The notes beneath the pieces are model-generated. The model did not search any database. It was not told the DNA's origin and worked only from the letters and a program-made list of their open reading frames with translations. The position numbers were made by a program, and so were the translations under genes. From assembly GCA_026002025.1 (NCBI GenBank), contig BOAU01000002.1:13350-77349 (forward strand): a DNA stretch of 64,000 nt, in the 5' to 3' direction. This DNA is from Spirochaetia bacterium (GTDB taxonomy: Bacteria > Spirochaetota > Spirochaetia > Treponematales > Breznakiellaceae). Positions 25,391 to 33,157 of this stretch are shown here, piece by piece. Positions within the stretch are counted from its first letter, which is position 1. Each line of letters opens with the position of its first letter.

Positions 25391-26392
25391 ATGCTGCAAA
25401 CAAAAAAAATAGTTTTCGGATTAATTGATTTACTGTTTCTTATTTTATCTTTCAATATTGTTACCCCATTAATTTACCGTATACTGCCAAATAATTATCA
25501 AAGAACTAAGGTAATTCTTGAATACTTAGACAGTGTCATAAACGATCAAAATGATAGCATTGCAATTTTTGGAAGCAGTATTGCCATGACGGGGATGAAT
25601 GCGGATTTTATGCAGAAATATTTTGATAATAAGTACGAGGTGCTGAATTTTTCCAGTGTGGGGCAGCCAATCCAGGAAAGTGCATTATATTATACAAAAC
25701 TACCGGAAAATACAAAAGTTGTAATTCAATGCATCGGCCTTTTATCATTAATATCCGAACCAACAATACCAAAACCGGCAGCAATCGCATTCGCAATGTA
25801 TAATTATAAATTAGATAAAGCTATTGAATATCTCTTGCCTTTACAGTCTTACTCGATGTTGAATGAATCGCGGCTGCTTATAAATTACAAAGCAAGGACT
25901 TTTGTTAAGGCAGGGTTATCAACACTAATAGTAAATATCCTGTATGATGATGCCGCAGGTAATAGCGGTGAGCGTTTCAGTCTTAAATATCCTTATATAT
26001 ATCCTTCCAATAGATCTAACACATACGAGATGCATATAGGGTTAATTAATCAGACATATAACCTGTCGAATTATAAAATTAACGCCGATTGTTCTGATAT
26101 AATAGTAAATTCCAGTGATTATTTTTCTTCGAGGGGGATACCCTTTGTTTTGGTTATTATGCCCATATCTCCGGATATTACCTCAGCATCAAAATCAGAG
26201 ATTGAATATGCTTTAAATACCGTTAAAGAATCCTTTGCCAACATTCCTATTGTAGATTGTTATTCTTTGTTGGAACCAAATGAATTTTATGATGCAATTC
26301 ATCCAAATCGAACGGGCGGAGAGAAGTTGTCACGGGAAGTATCACAGTATGTTTCTGAAATACTTGCCGGGGCGCACCTGGCGGCGGAATAA
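25391..26392 (+). CDS. Membrane-anchored SGNH-like protein (DltD/AlgX-like partner of MBOAT)
   Basis: 333 residues from the ATG at 25391, with AAGGA 8 bases upstream; an ATG at 25382 overlaps that site. A single N-terminal membrane segment (about 5-28) is followed by the block-I serine motif in IFGSSIAMTGMN and the block-V motif DAIHPNRTGG (Asp-x-x-His), so the SGNH catalytic residues seem present. In DltD and AlgX/AlgJ, such exported proteins assist or complete the acyl transfer that an MBOAT starts. It is the last gene of the operon, 11 bp after the MBOAT gene. Confidence 0.8.
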   Translation: MLQTKKIVFGLIDLLFLILSFNIVTPLIYRILPNNYQRTKVILEYLDSVINDQNDSIAIFGSSIAMTGMNADFMQKYFDNKYEVLNFSSVGQPIQESALYYTKLPENTKVVIQCIGLLSLISEPTIPKPAAIAFAMYNYKLDKAIEYLLPLQSYSMLNESRLLINYKARTFVKAGLSTLIVNILYDDAAGNSGERFSLKYPYIYPSNRSNTYEMHIGLINQTYNLSNYKINADCSDIIVNSSDYFSSRGIPFVLVIMPISPDITSASKSEIEYALNTVKESFANIPIVDCYSLLEPNEFYDAIHPNRTGGEKLSREVSQYVSEILAGAHLAAE

Positions 26393-26463
26393 GAGGCGCC
26401 AGAAATTCTCTAAAACCGGGAATATTTCCCAAATATACAAAATTCTCGCGATATTTTTCTTAA

Positions 26464-26760
26464 ATGGGTACGGACTTTGGAGGTGCTATCCCTTTCCTTC
26501 TCCGAATACCTCCCTATTTATTGAAGGATATACGGAACTATATCTCCCAGGGTGATATTGTGGGATTCAACAAGATGCTGCGGCTCATCTCTGCGCAGAT
26601 AGGGAATCTGCTCAATGTAAATGAAGTAAGCCTTGCCTCCGGCCTGCCCCGCAGGACCTGTGAGGAGTACCTCTACATTCTGGAACAGATGGGGATTATC
26701 AAACTGCTGGAACCCTATTTCGTCACGTACCATTCTATGATAAACTACCAAATTCGATAA
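26464..26760 (+). pseudogene. Remnant of a DUF4143-family AAA ATPase
   Basis: The open frame gives 98 residues resembling the C-terminal DUF4143 domain: LLKDIRNYISQGDIVG, FNKMLRLISAQIGNLLNVNE, RRTCEEYLYILEQMGIIKLLEPYF. The Walker-containing N-terminal ATPase half, normally about 200 residues, is missing, and no longer frame continues upstream on the + strand. A truncation is the best explanation. The remnant precedes a toxin-antitoxin region, as expected in a plastic locus. Confidence 0.65.
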
Positions 26761-26822
26761 ATAACTATCATCTCTTCTATATTATAGGGGTTTATACTTT
26801 AGTTGTAAATTCAAAACATCTT

Positions 26823-27092
26823 ATGGCAATTTTGAAAGGCGGAAAAACCGAAAACCTTACCATCCGGGTCGAGCCTGACTTTAAGAAACGGGTAGAGGCT
26901 GTCCGGCAGAAATATTTCAACCGCATACCCATGAATGTATTCCTGGAAATGATGGTTGAAGTCGGCATGGACGTTGAAGAGCAGTTTGCCGCGTTAAAAC
27001 AAGAGATGTTGTCCGATGAGGCGCAGAAAAGACGGGATATTCTTATATCCAACCTCAAAAAGAACGGCAGTTCTAAAGAAATCCCCAAATAA
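26823..27092 (+). CDS. Small ribbon-helix-helix-like protein
   Basis: 89 residues. The beginning KTENLTIRVEPDFKKRVEAV resembles a ribbon-helix-helix DNA-binding strand and helix, and the rest is charged and helical. It lies just before the relB-yoeB pair and may be a solitary antitoxin or regulator. No toxin-like gene follows directly. The assignment rests on a short pattern only. Confidence 0.5.
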   Translation: MAILKGGKTENLTIRVEPDFKKRVEAVRQKYFNRIPMNVFLEMMVEVGMDVEEQFAALKQEMLSDEAQKRRDILISNLKKNGSSKEIPK

Positions 27093-27097
27093 AAGAC

Positions 27098-27144
27098 ACA
27101 TTGCTAAACAATGTATTGACAGTTGCTAATCAATGTAATATCAT
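27098..27144 (+). promoter_or_regulatory. Promoter and operator of the relB-yoeB module
   Basis: TTGACA at 27116-27121, a 17-bp spacer, and TATCAT at 27139-27144. Two near-identical boxes surround it: ACATTGCTAAACAATGT (27098-27114, itself an inverted repeat with ACATTG and CAATGT ends) and TTGCTAATCAATGTA (27123-27137). These suit binding of a RelB-type repressor for autoregulation. The expected start site falls on the relB ATG at 27151 and no Shine-Dalgarno is present, so the mRNA may be leaderless. Confidence 0.65.
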
Positions 27145-27150
27145 AACAAT

Positions 27151-27414
27151 ATGGCACAGTCAATTTTAAGCGTCCGTATGGATGAAGGTCTGAAAAGGCA
27201 ATTCGATACCCTCTGTGACGAATTCGGCATGAATACAAGCACCGCCATCACCGTATTTGCAAAAACCGTGGTGCGGGAACGGAAAATTCCCTTCGAAATC
27301 GTCTCCCCTGAAGATCCTTTCTGGGGTGAAACAAATCAAGCCCATTTAAAAAAAGCCATCGCCGATATAAAAGCCGGCAAGTACGCCGCCCATGAACTTA
27401 TTGAGGACCAGTAA
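27151..27414 (+). CDS. RelB/DinJ-family antitoxin
   Basis: 87 residues. The N-terminal ribbon-helix-helix part is visible in ILSVRMDEGLKRQFDTL and MNTSTAITVFAKTVV, with the family ending RERKIPFEI. The C-terminal tail would wrap the toxin. The stop shares one base with the toxin ATG (TAATG at 27412). It is preceded by two operator-like repeats, so it likely represses its own promoter alone and with the toxin. There is no ribosome-binding site in the 6 bases before the start. Confidence 0.88.
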   Translation: MAQSILSVRMDEGLKRQFDTLCDEFGMNTSTAITVFAKTVVRERKIPFEIVSPEDPFWGETNQAHLKKAIADIKAGKYAAHELIEDQ

Positions 27415-27674
27415 TGACAAAGGGCTGGCAGGATGAAGCATGGGATGATTATCTGTATTGGCAGACCCAGGATAAAAAAACCTTCAGGAAGATCAACCAG
27501 CTTATAAAAGATATAGACAGAACCCCCTTTGATGGCATTGGTAAGCCGGAACCCTTAAAAAACGAGTATCAGGGGTATTGGAGCAGGCGTATTGACGAAG
27601 CAAACCGTCTTATCTACCGAATTGAAAATAACATGATAATTATAGCCCAATGCAGAACCCATTATGAAAAATAA
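27414..27674 (+). CDS. yoeB: YoeB/Txe-type mRNA interferase toxin
   Basis: 86 residues, the family length. Recognisable blocks are WQDEAWDDYLYWQTQDKKT, INQLIKDIDRTPFDGIGKPE, GYWSRRIDEANRLIYRI, and the catalytic C-terminus CRTHYEK with His and Tyr. YoeB binds the ribosome and cuts mRNA at the start of translation. It sits directly behind its antitoxin with a one-base overlap. The key residues look intact, so the toxin should be functional and held in check by the RelB-like protein. Confidence 0.92.
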   Translation: MTKGWQDEAWDDYLYWQTQDKKTFRKINQLIKDIDRTPFDGIGKPEPLKNEYQGYWSRRIDEANRLIYRIENNMIIIAQCRTHYEK

Positions 27675-27745
27675 TTCATCCCTTGCCCCCATCGTCCCTC
27701 TTCCCCTATAATTTCCCCATATCACAGCAAAACAGGGGGCCAAAA

Positions 27746-28183
27746 ATGGGTTTATCGGAAATTCTGGACGCAATGGTGAAAAAGGCTGAGGAAATTTACG
27801 CTGCCGGCGCGGATTATCAAAAAGACGGCAAGCGGGGCTTTCTTATCGCGGAAATCAAGAATGAGAAGATCGAGGGGCAGTGGGATGCCGCTTCGCGGCC
27901 CTTTGGGACGGTTTCAAAAGGGGCGGGGAACGAGGGGGAACTCATCATCAATAACGGGACCAGTTTTGAGGCCATGGCCCGGGGAAAGGTAGCCTATAGC
28001 AGGCGGACGGGGAAGAACAGCGGGGCCAACTATTACGAGGTGCGGGGCGCCGAGTCCTGGTGGAAGGGCGCCATCGTCAGCAAGGACGGCAAGTGTATCT
28101 GCGCCTTCAGCGGGCTCATGGGTTACGACGATGTGGCCATTGCAAAAGCGGGGATTGACGTTTACGAGGGAACAAAGGACTAA
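27746..28183 (+). CDS. Hypothetical protein, weakly HbpS/GlcG-like
   Basis: 145 residues from the ATG at 27746, with AGGGGG upstream. The end (GKCICAFSGLMGYDDVAIAKAGIDVYEG) resembles the closing strand and helix of the HbpS/GlcG (DUF336) family, whose members bind haem or small ligands. The N-terminal helix LSEILDAMVKKAEEIYAAG also fits. The similarity is weak and the name is not safe. No signal peptide or membrane segment is seen. It is convergent with nadE, 15 bp away. Confidence 0.6.
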   Translation: MGLSEILDAMVKKAEEIYAAGADYQKDGKRGFLIAEIKNEKIEGQWDAASRPFGTVSKGAGNEGELIINNGTSFEAMARGKVAYSRRTGKNSGANYYEVRGAESWWKGAIVSKDGKCICAFSGLMGYDDVAIAKAGIDVYEGTKD

Positions 28184-28198
28184 CTATTTTTGCCGCCC

Positions 28199-29995
28199 TT
28201 ATACTTCGTATATTGAACGCGCAATCGGCATTCTTCTTCCCATTCCAAATGCACGGGGCGACACCTTGAGTACCGGCGGGGCCTGACGGCGCTTGAACTC
28301 CGAGCGGGCCACGGTCCTGATGATCCGGGCGGCCAGGTCAGCATCCCAGCCGCGCTGGGCAATTTCATCTTTGGAAAGATTGTTGAACAAATAGAGCTTG
28401 AGAATTTCGTCCAGCACTTCGTAGGGGGGCAGGCTGTCCTGATCTTTTTGATCGGGCCGCAGTTCCGCTGACGGCGGCTTTTCAATGATCGCCGGAGGGA
28501 TAATAGCCTTGCCCCCTGCGGCGATGTGCCGCTCGTTGATCCTGCGGCAGAGGGCGAAAACTTCGGTCTTGAAGAGATCGCCGATGGCCCCGAGCGCGCC
28601 GTTCATGTCGCCGTAGAGGGTGCAGTAGCCCATGGCGAGTTCGCTCTTGTTGCCGGTGGTCAGCAGCATGGAATCGAATTTGTTGGAGAAGGCCATGAGC
28701 AGGGTGCCCCGGATGCGGGCCTGGAGGTTTTCTTCGGCGATGTCGAAGGGCCGTTTCTCAAAAACCCCTTCCAATGTGGAAAGGAAACTGGTAAACACCG
28801 GCTCAATGGGAAGGGCCTCGTAACGGCAGCCCAGGTTTTCCGCCAGTTCCTGAGCATCGTCCTTTGAGCCCTGGGAAGAAAACCGGGAGGGCATGCTGAA
28901 GCAGACGATCCTGTCCGCCCCGATGGCCTTTACCCCCAGGTACGCCACCAGCGCCGAATCAATGCCCCCTGAAAGCCCCAGGTGTGCCCGCTTAAAGCCG
29001 CACTTTGCCATGTAATCCCGGATGCCCATGATGAGGCCCTCTTCCAAAATGTCCAGCTCATAGCGGGTCAAGCCTACCTTGAAGGGATCCATCTCGTTGT
29101 CATCGGCGGCCATGGCGGCTTTGACTGCCCCGGTTCCAGCGACCGCCTTCTGTCCCGCAGTAACACTAAAATGTTGAGTATCACCCGCAGCAGAACTGTC
29201 TGCGGAATCCCAGGTGATCAAATCTTCCTCAAAAGCTTTTGCGGAAAGCCGCACCGGGTAATCCTTAAGGGCCGCCGAATTCGCGGCATCCTCAGTGGGG
29301 GCCACCACGAAGGAACGGCCGTCGAAGAGGATTGAATCGTTGGCGCCGACTGCGTTGATGTACACCAGAGGGACATTGCCCCTGATGGCGATCCGTTCCG
29401 CAAGGGCCCGGCGGACCTTGAGTTTTCCCGCCACATAGGGGGACGCCGAGGGCACGCAGAGCAGGCTGATCCCTTCGTCCAAAAGCTCCCGCACCGGGTC
29501 CCGGTCATAACTGGTGCCGGGGATGTCGGTTTCCCGCCACACATCTTCGCAGATGGCGATGCCGATGCGCTCGCCCTTGTACTCAAAGGCGGACCATTCC
29601 CGGCCGGGTTCAAAGTTGCGGGCCTCGTCAAAAACATCGTAGGTGGGGAGCAGGGTCTTGATTTGCTCAAAGGCCAGTTTGCCGTTCAGAAGGATGCCGT
29701 ATTCGTTTACCAGGGACTTGCCCCGTGACCAGGGGTTCCGGTTCACAAAGCCCAGGCCCACCGCCACATCCTGGGGCAGTTCCCGCTGGAGGATGTGGAC
29801 CGTGCGGATGTTCAGCTCCACAAAGCGGTCCTGATCCAGCAGGTCCATGGGGGGGTATCCGCAGACCGCCAGTTCCGGGAAAAGCACCAGCTCCGCCCCT
29901 TCCTGCACCGCCTTCCGGGTAAAATCGAGTATCTTTTGCTGGTTCCCGGCAAAGTCCCCGATGGTTGAATTGATCTGAGCTATGGCTATATACAT
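28199..29995 (-). CDS. nadE: Glutamine-dependent NAD+ synthetase
   Basis: 598 residues from MYIAIAQINSTIGDFAGN. The N-terminal glutaminase domain of the nitrilase type shows the Glu-Lys-Cys triad in LFPELAVCGYPP, EQIKTLLPTYDVFDE and GIAICEDVWRE. The C-terminal synthetase has the ATP pyrophosphatase loop GLSGGIDSALVAYLG and SELAMGYCTLYGDMNG. The enzyme makes NAD+ from deamido-NAD+, ATP and glutamine. A low-complexity, Ala-rich insertion lies between the two domains (about residues 268-305), longer than in typical members. It diverges from dagK with 46 bp between the starts. Confidence 0.96.
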   Translation of the reverse strand: MYIAIAQINSTIGDFAGNQQKILDFTRKAVQEGAELVLFPELAVCGYPPMDLLDQDRFVELNIRTVHILQRELPQDVAVGLGFVNRNPWSRGKSLVNEYGILLNGKLAFEQIKTLLPTYDVFDEARNFEPGREWSAFEYKGERIGIAICEDVWRETDIPGTSYDRDPVRELLDEGISLLCVPSASPYVAGKLKVRRALAERIAIRGNVPLVYINAVGANDSILFDGRSFVVAPTEDAANSAALKDYPVRLSAKAFEEDLITWDSADSSAAGDTQHFSVTAGQKAVAGTGAVKAAMAADDNEMDPFKVGLTRYELDILEEGLIMGIRDYMAKCGFKRAHLGLSGGIDSALVAYLGVKAIGADRIVCFSMPSRFSSQGSKDDAQELAENLGCRYEALPIEPVFTSFLSTLEGVFEKRPFDIAEENLQARIRGTLLMAFSNKFDSMLLTTGNKSELAMGYCTLYGDMNGALGAIGDLFKTEVFALCRRINERHIAAGGKAIIPPAIIEKPPSAELRPDQKDQDSLPPYEVLDEILKLYLFNNLSKDEIAQRGWDADLAARIIRTVARSEFKRRQAPPVLKVSPRAFGMGRRMPIARSIYEV

Positions 29996-30041
29996 GTAGA
30001 CAAAATAACACAAATTGTCAAATAATGAGTAGGGGGAAATA

Positions 30042-30995
30042 ATGTTGACTACTCAAACAGAGACGTCCGCCGGGAAAGGCAAGTTACTGGTCATCCTTAA
30101 TCCCATCGCGGGTAAGGGAAAGGCGCTGACGGCCTATCTTAAAATAGAAGAATTTTTACGCAATCATGGGGAAAATTACGAGATTATCCTGACAAAGGGG
30201 CCGGGGGATGCCATAGAAATCGCCCGGAATTACCCGATTGATCAAGACACGGCGGTGGTGGCAGCGGGCGGGGATGGAACCTGCAACGAAGTGGTCAACG
30301 GCCTTTTGACCCGGCAGGAGCCCCTGCCTTTCCCGCCCCTCTTCGGGCATTTGCCCATAGGCCGGGGGAACGATTTTTCCTATACCGCCCGGATCCCCGA
30401 CGATTTGGAAAAGGCCCTTGAAATTTTGATTCAACGGAAAACCGTTCCCCTGGACGCGGGGTTTGTGACGGGGGGTTACTTTCCCGAAGGGCGGTATTTC
30501 GTCAACGGCCTTGGGATAGGCTTTGATACCAAGGTGGGCCTGGAAGCCGCCAGGATGAAGCGGGTCCACAGCGCCCTCTCTTATGCCCTGGGGGCGATCA
30601 TCATGATGATCCGCCTTGATCCTTCCCCCCGGCTGGAAGTCAAGTACGATGATAAATCCCTCACCATTGATGCCCTCATCGTGTCCCTGATGAACGGTCA
30701 GCGTATGGGGGGCAGTTTCTACATGGGGCCCCAAGCAAGCCTGAACGATGGGGCGCTTGATATGTGCACCGCCACCCACCGCTCCCGGCTGCAAATTTGT
30801 AAGCTCATCCTCGGCTATACCAAGGGAACCCAGGAAGCCTGCGGGGGTGTTACCATGGGCCGGGCAATGAATTTCAGCCTTAAAGCCCTCAAGGGGGGCA
30901 TGACCGCCCATTGTGACGGGGAAACAGTCTGTCTTGACGGGAAGGAACTGTCCATAAACTGCCGGCCGGGGGTACTCCGATTAATATGCTCATGA
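30042..30995 (+). CDS. Diacylglycerol/lipid kinase-like protein (DagK/YegS family)
   Basis: 317 residues. The start LLVILNPIAGKGKAL and the nucleotide site VVAAGGDGTCNEVVNGLL match the DAGK catalytic domain. PIGRGNDFSYTARIP is another conserved block. The enzyme probably phosphorylates diacylglycerol, sphingoid base or a related lipid at the membrane face. It overlaps plsC by 10 bases and the HAD-IB gene follows that, so three lipid-metabolism genes appear to be co-transcribed. Confidence 0.9.
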   Translation: MLTTQTETSAGKGKLLVILNPIAGKGKALTAYLKIEEFLRNHGENYEIILTKGPGDAIEIARNYPIDQDTAVVAAGGDGTCNEVVNGLLTRQEPLPFPPLFGHLPIGRGNDFSYTARIPDDLEKALEILIQRKTVPLDAGFVTGGYFPEGRYFVNGLGIGFDTKVGLEAARMKRVHSALSYALGAIIMMIRLDPSPRLEVKYDDKSLTIDALIVSLMNGQRMGGSFYMGPQASLNDGALDMCTATHRSRLQICKLILGYTKGTQEACGGVTMGRAMNFSLKALKGGMTAHCDGETVCLDGKELSINCRPGVLRLICS

Positions 30996-31792
30996 AGAAT
31001 ATCGCGGCTATCCGCTGGGTCGTGGTCAGCCGGATTCTGCAGGGGATATTGGGAACACTTTGTAAAGTAGATGCCCATGAATATCAAAAAGCCCTGGAGG
31101 AACTGGAAACCGGCAATGTTGCAACAGACCAAGGGTCAATGGACCAGAGGTCAATGGACCAGAGGTCAATGGACCAGAGGTCAATGGACCAAAGGTCAAT
31201 GGACCAAAGGTCCACCTATTCCGGCCCGGTGATCCTCGCCATCAATCATATCAATTTTTTGGAAGTTCCCATGCTGGCTTCCTTCGGCTACCCCCGGCGG
31301 GTTACGGGACTGGCAAAAGAAGAAAGCTGGGACAATCCCGGCTTGGCCTTCCTTATGAATACCTACAGCGCCGTTCCCCTGGACCGGGACGGTTCCTATA
31401 GCGAGACCTTCCGGCGGGTCCGGGAGGTGATGGAGCAGGGCTTCTTTATGATCGTCGCCCCCGAGGGGAGCCGAAGCAAAAACGGGGTACTGCAAAAGGG
31501 TAAGGGTGGTATCATCCAACTGGCCCTGGCAGCCGGTGTGCCGGTGCTGCCGGTGGTTCATTTTGGGGGTGAAAAAGTCTGGGACAACCTGAAACATCTT
31601 AGGCGTACCCCCTTTTACATTAGGGTAGGCCGGCCTTTCCGGTTTAAGTGCGATGGAAGGCCCGGTAAAACAGCGCGGGCTCAGATGACCGACGAGCTTA
31701 TGGGCCAGCTTGCGGCCCTGCTCCCGGAAAAAATGCGGGGGGAATATGCGGAACAGGCCCTGCGGGGAACCGAATATCTGGAATTTTTATGA
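30986..31792 (+). CDS. PlsC-like 1-acyl-glycerol-3-phosphate acyltransferase with a repeat insertion
   Basis: 268 residues. The core acyltransferase motifs are NHINFLEVPML (H-x4-E where most members have H-x4-D) and VAPEGSRSKNG for the glycerophosphate site. Before the first motif, residues 48-76 are an insertion of the unit DQRSM/G repeated five to six times, encoded by a 15-bp tandem repeat. This hydrophilic run is not part of the family fold. The catalytic Asp to Glu change could alter activity. It would acylate lysophosphatidic acid, consistent with the lipid kinase upstream. Confidence 0.85.
   Translation: MLMKNIAAIRWVVVSRILQGILGTLCKVDAHEYQKALEELETGNVATDQGSMDQRSMDQRSMDQRSMDQRSMDQRSTYSGPVILAINHINFLEVPMLASFGYPRRVTGLAKEESWDNPGLAFLMNTYSAVPLDRDGSYSETFRRVREVMEQGFFMIVAPEGSRSKNGVLQKGKGGIIQLALAAGVPVLPVVHFGGEKVWDNLKHLRRTPFYIRVGRPFRFKCDGRPGKTARAQMTDELMGQLAALLPEKMRGEYAEQALRGTEYLEFL
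31127..31213. repeat. 15-bp tandem repeat within the plsC-like gene
   Basis: Five complete copies of a 15-bp unit (GACCAGAGGTCAATG with one- or two-base variants) run from 31127 to 31201, followed by a partial sixth to about 31213. As 15 is divisible by 3, copy changes would alter length without frameshifting. The unit also contains a near-palindrome, GGTCAATGGACC, across the junctions. Confidence 0.95.
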
Positions 31793-32454
31793 GCGTCCAT
31801 CTTTTTGATGTTGATTATACGCTGATTAAAAAATCTACGTCCTGGTATTTTTTTCTGGAGGGCCTCAGGCAGAAGAAGGTCTCCCTGGGGCAGTTCCGGC
31901 AGCTTCCCCTTGAATGGCTCCGTTACAAGCTTGGGCGGGCCAATGAGGATTTTATCGCTCAAGCGGTGACCCATTTGGCGGGGATCGATAAACAGGTGAT
32001 GGAAAATCTGGCAAGCGCCTATTTTACCCGGCGGCTCAAGCCCAATATCTACGCCGAAGGGGCGCGCCTCATCCGCTCCCTTCAGGAAAAGGGGGAACCG
32101 GTGCACCTTGCCACGTCCTCCTTTGATATCCTGATCCGGCCCCTGGAAGACTTTTTTTCCCTTACCGATTCCATAGACAGCGTCCTGGAGTTTGCCGATG
32201 GCAAGACCACGGGCCATACCCGGGGATTGATCCCCTTTGGAAAAAACAAAAAAAACGCCGTGGAGGCTTGGCTTAAAGCGCGGTCCCTGTCCCCGGAAGA
32301 TGTCTCCTTTTATTCCGACTCCTACACGGACCTGCCAACACTGGAATTCTGCGGCCATCCTGTGGCGGTAAACCCCGACCGTATTCTGGAACAAGAGGCA
32401 AAACAACGGGGCTGGCCAATACTGCGGTTCAGGGAAACCCGCGCCTTTGATTAG
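31789..32454 (+). CDS. HAD-IB family hydrolase (SerB/CicA-like)
   Basis: 221 residues. HAD motif I is LFDVDYTLIKKST, motif II is LATSSFDIL, and motif III/IV lies in FYSDSYTDLPTLEFCGHPVAVNPD, read in blocks. This is typical of the TIGR01490-like subclass that often sits beside phospholipid acyltransferases. It probably dephosphorylates a small phosphate ester, perhaps a phospholipid precursor. Its ATG overlaps the plsC stop (31789-31792). The poly-C tract lies 20 bp after its stop. Confidence 0.88.
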   Translation: MSVHLFDVDYTLIKKSTSWYFFLEGLRQKKVSLGQFRQLPLEWLRYKLGRANEDFIAQAVTHLAGIDKQVMENLASAYFTRRLKPNIYAEGARLIRSLQEKGEPVHLATSSFDILIRPLEDFFSLTDSIDSVLEFADGKTTGHTRGLIPFGKNKKNAVEAWLKARSLSPEDVSFYSDSYTDLPTLEFCGHPVAVNPDRILEQEAKQRGWPILRFRETRAFD

Positions 32455-32474
32455 AAGATGCGGGCGGGTTATTA

Positions 32475-32495
32475 CCCCCCCCCCCCCCCCCCCCC
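32475..32495. repeat. Intergenic poly-C tract of 21 bases
   Basis: Twenty-one consecutive C residues (poly-G on the other strand) lie between the HAD-IB gene and the MazF gene. Long homopolymeric G tracts of this kind are known in Treponema pallidum to vary in length and alter promoter strength (tpr genes). Here no obvious promoter element was found next to it. The tract is directly visible; its variability is inferred. Confidence 0.9.
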
Positions 32496-32499
32496 GTGT

Positions 32500-32580
32500 G
32501 GGCTAACCCGTAAAAGGAGGGATGCCTGATGCCCACCGTAAAATTTTCTTAAGGCGGTCCTTCCCGGGGGCCGCCTTGTG
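32500..32580 (+). other. Possible tiny ORF followed by a hairpin
   Basis: AAAAGGAGGG at about 32513-32522 is a strong ribosome-binding site 8 bases before the ATG at 32530, which encodes only seven residues (MPTVKFS) before TAA. A hairpin follows: AAGGCGG (32551-32557) pairs with CCGCCTT (32571-32577), extended by G-T/G-C pairs. No U-tract follows, so a standard terminator is not supported. This could be a decayed gene start or a leader peptide left over from rearrangement. Confidence 0.35.
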
Positions 32581-32596
32581 GTACTAAGAATGGCGA

Positions 32597-32935
32597 TTAG
32601 GTAATATCCTCTTTATGGATTTCAAGCAATTTTGCAAGCTGGCCTGCAATTTGACGCATTTGATCAGCGGTTAGAACCCCTATTTTTTCACCAAGTTCTT
32701 TTTTGTCAATAGTTATAAGTTTTTCCGTCATAATGAAGCTGTTTTTCTTTAAACCATTTGTTTCATCGGGAGTTATGTACACCCTTGTCGGAATATGGGA
32801 TGATTCAAAGGTTGTAAATAAACAAAGAATGACAGAATTAAAAAATTCTTCTGGATCGGATTGGACGATAACGACAGGCCGCACCTTGCTTGCATATCCT
32901 TCGTCCCGAAGTGTCCATATTTCACCACGTTTCAT
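32597..32935 (-). CDS. MazF/PemK-family toxin
   Basis: 112 residues. Starts MKRGEIWTLRDEG, with KVRPVVIVQSDPEEF, NSVILCLFTTF and FIMTEKLITIDKKELGEKIG in the usual order for MazF-type endoribonucleases. The basic Arg of the RPVVIVQ loop and the Thr/Ser positions of the active site are present. It cleaves mRNA at short sequence motifs. The ATG overlaps the end of the antitoxin gene by 14 bases, typical of coupled toxin-antitoxin pairs. Confidence 0.9.
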   Translation of the reverse strand: MKRGEIWTLRDEGYASKVRPVVIVQSDPEEFFNSVILCLFTTFESSHIPTRVYITPDETNGLKKNSFIMTEKLITIDKKELGEKIGVLTADQMRQIAGQLAKLLEIHKEDIT

Positions 32936-33128
32936 GCATTATTCTCTTTGAAAGATGGGTGGCGAATTCGGTTGCCTCATCCTCATTGCTGAATGCTTCT
33001 ATTTCATCAGATGGCGTACATTCAACTACGCTTATCGCTATTCTGACCATACCTGTCGGAATTTGCGGCGGCAAGTCAACATAAATACGATGGCTGGCCG
33101 GTATCTCAACAGTCTGCTCAATGGTCAT
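32922..33128 (-). CDS. Antitoxin partner of the MazF-type toxin
   Basis: 68 residues. The N-terminal strand-rich part (IEQTVEIPASHRIYVDLPPQIPTG) and the acidic C-terminal tail (EIEAFSNEDEATEFATHL) are as expected for an antitoxin whose tail blocks MazF. I do not recognise its exact family; an AbrB-like fold is possible. It overlaps the toxin by 14 bases. No clear operator repeat was found immediately upstream. Confidence 0.75.
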   Translation of the reverse strand: MTIEQTVEIPASHRIYVDLPPQIPTGMVRIAISVVECTPSDEIEAFSNEDEATEFATHLSKRIMHETW

Positions 33129-33157
33129 AGTTTACCTCTTGTCTATTAGTTTAGCGC

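Noticed and set aside
32551..32577. Intrinsic terminator
   Set aside because: The stem is plausible but no U-tract follows on either strand.
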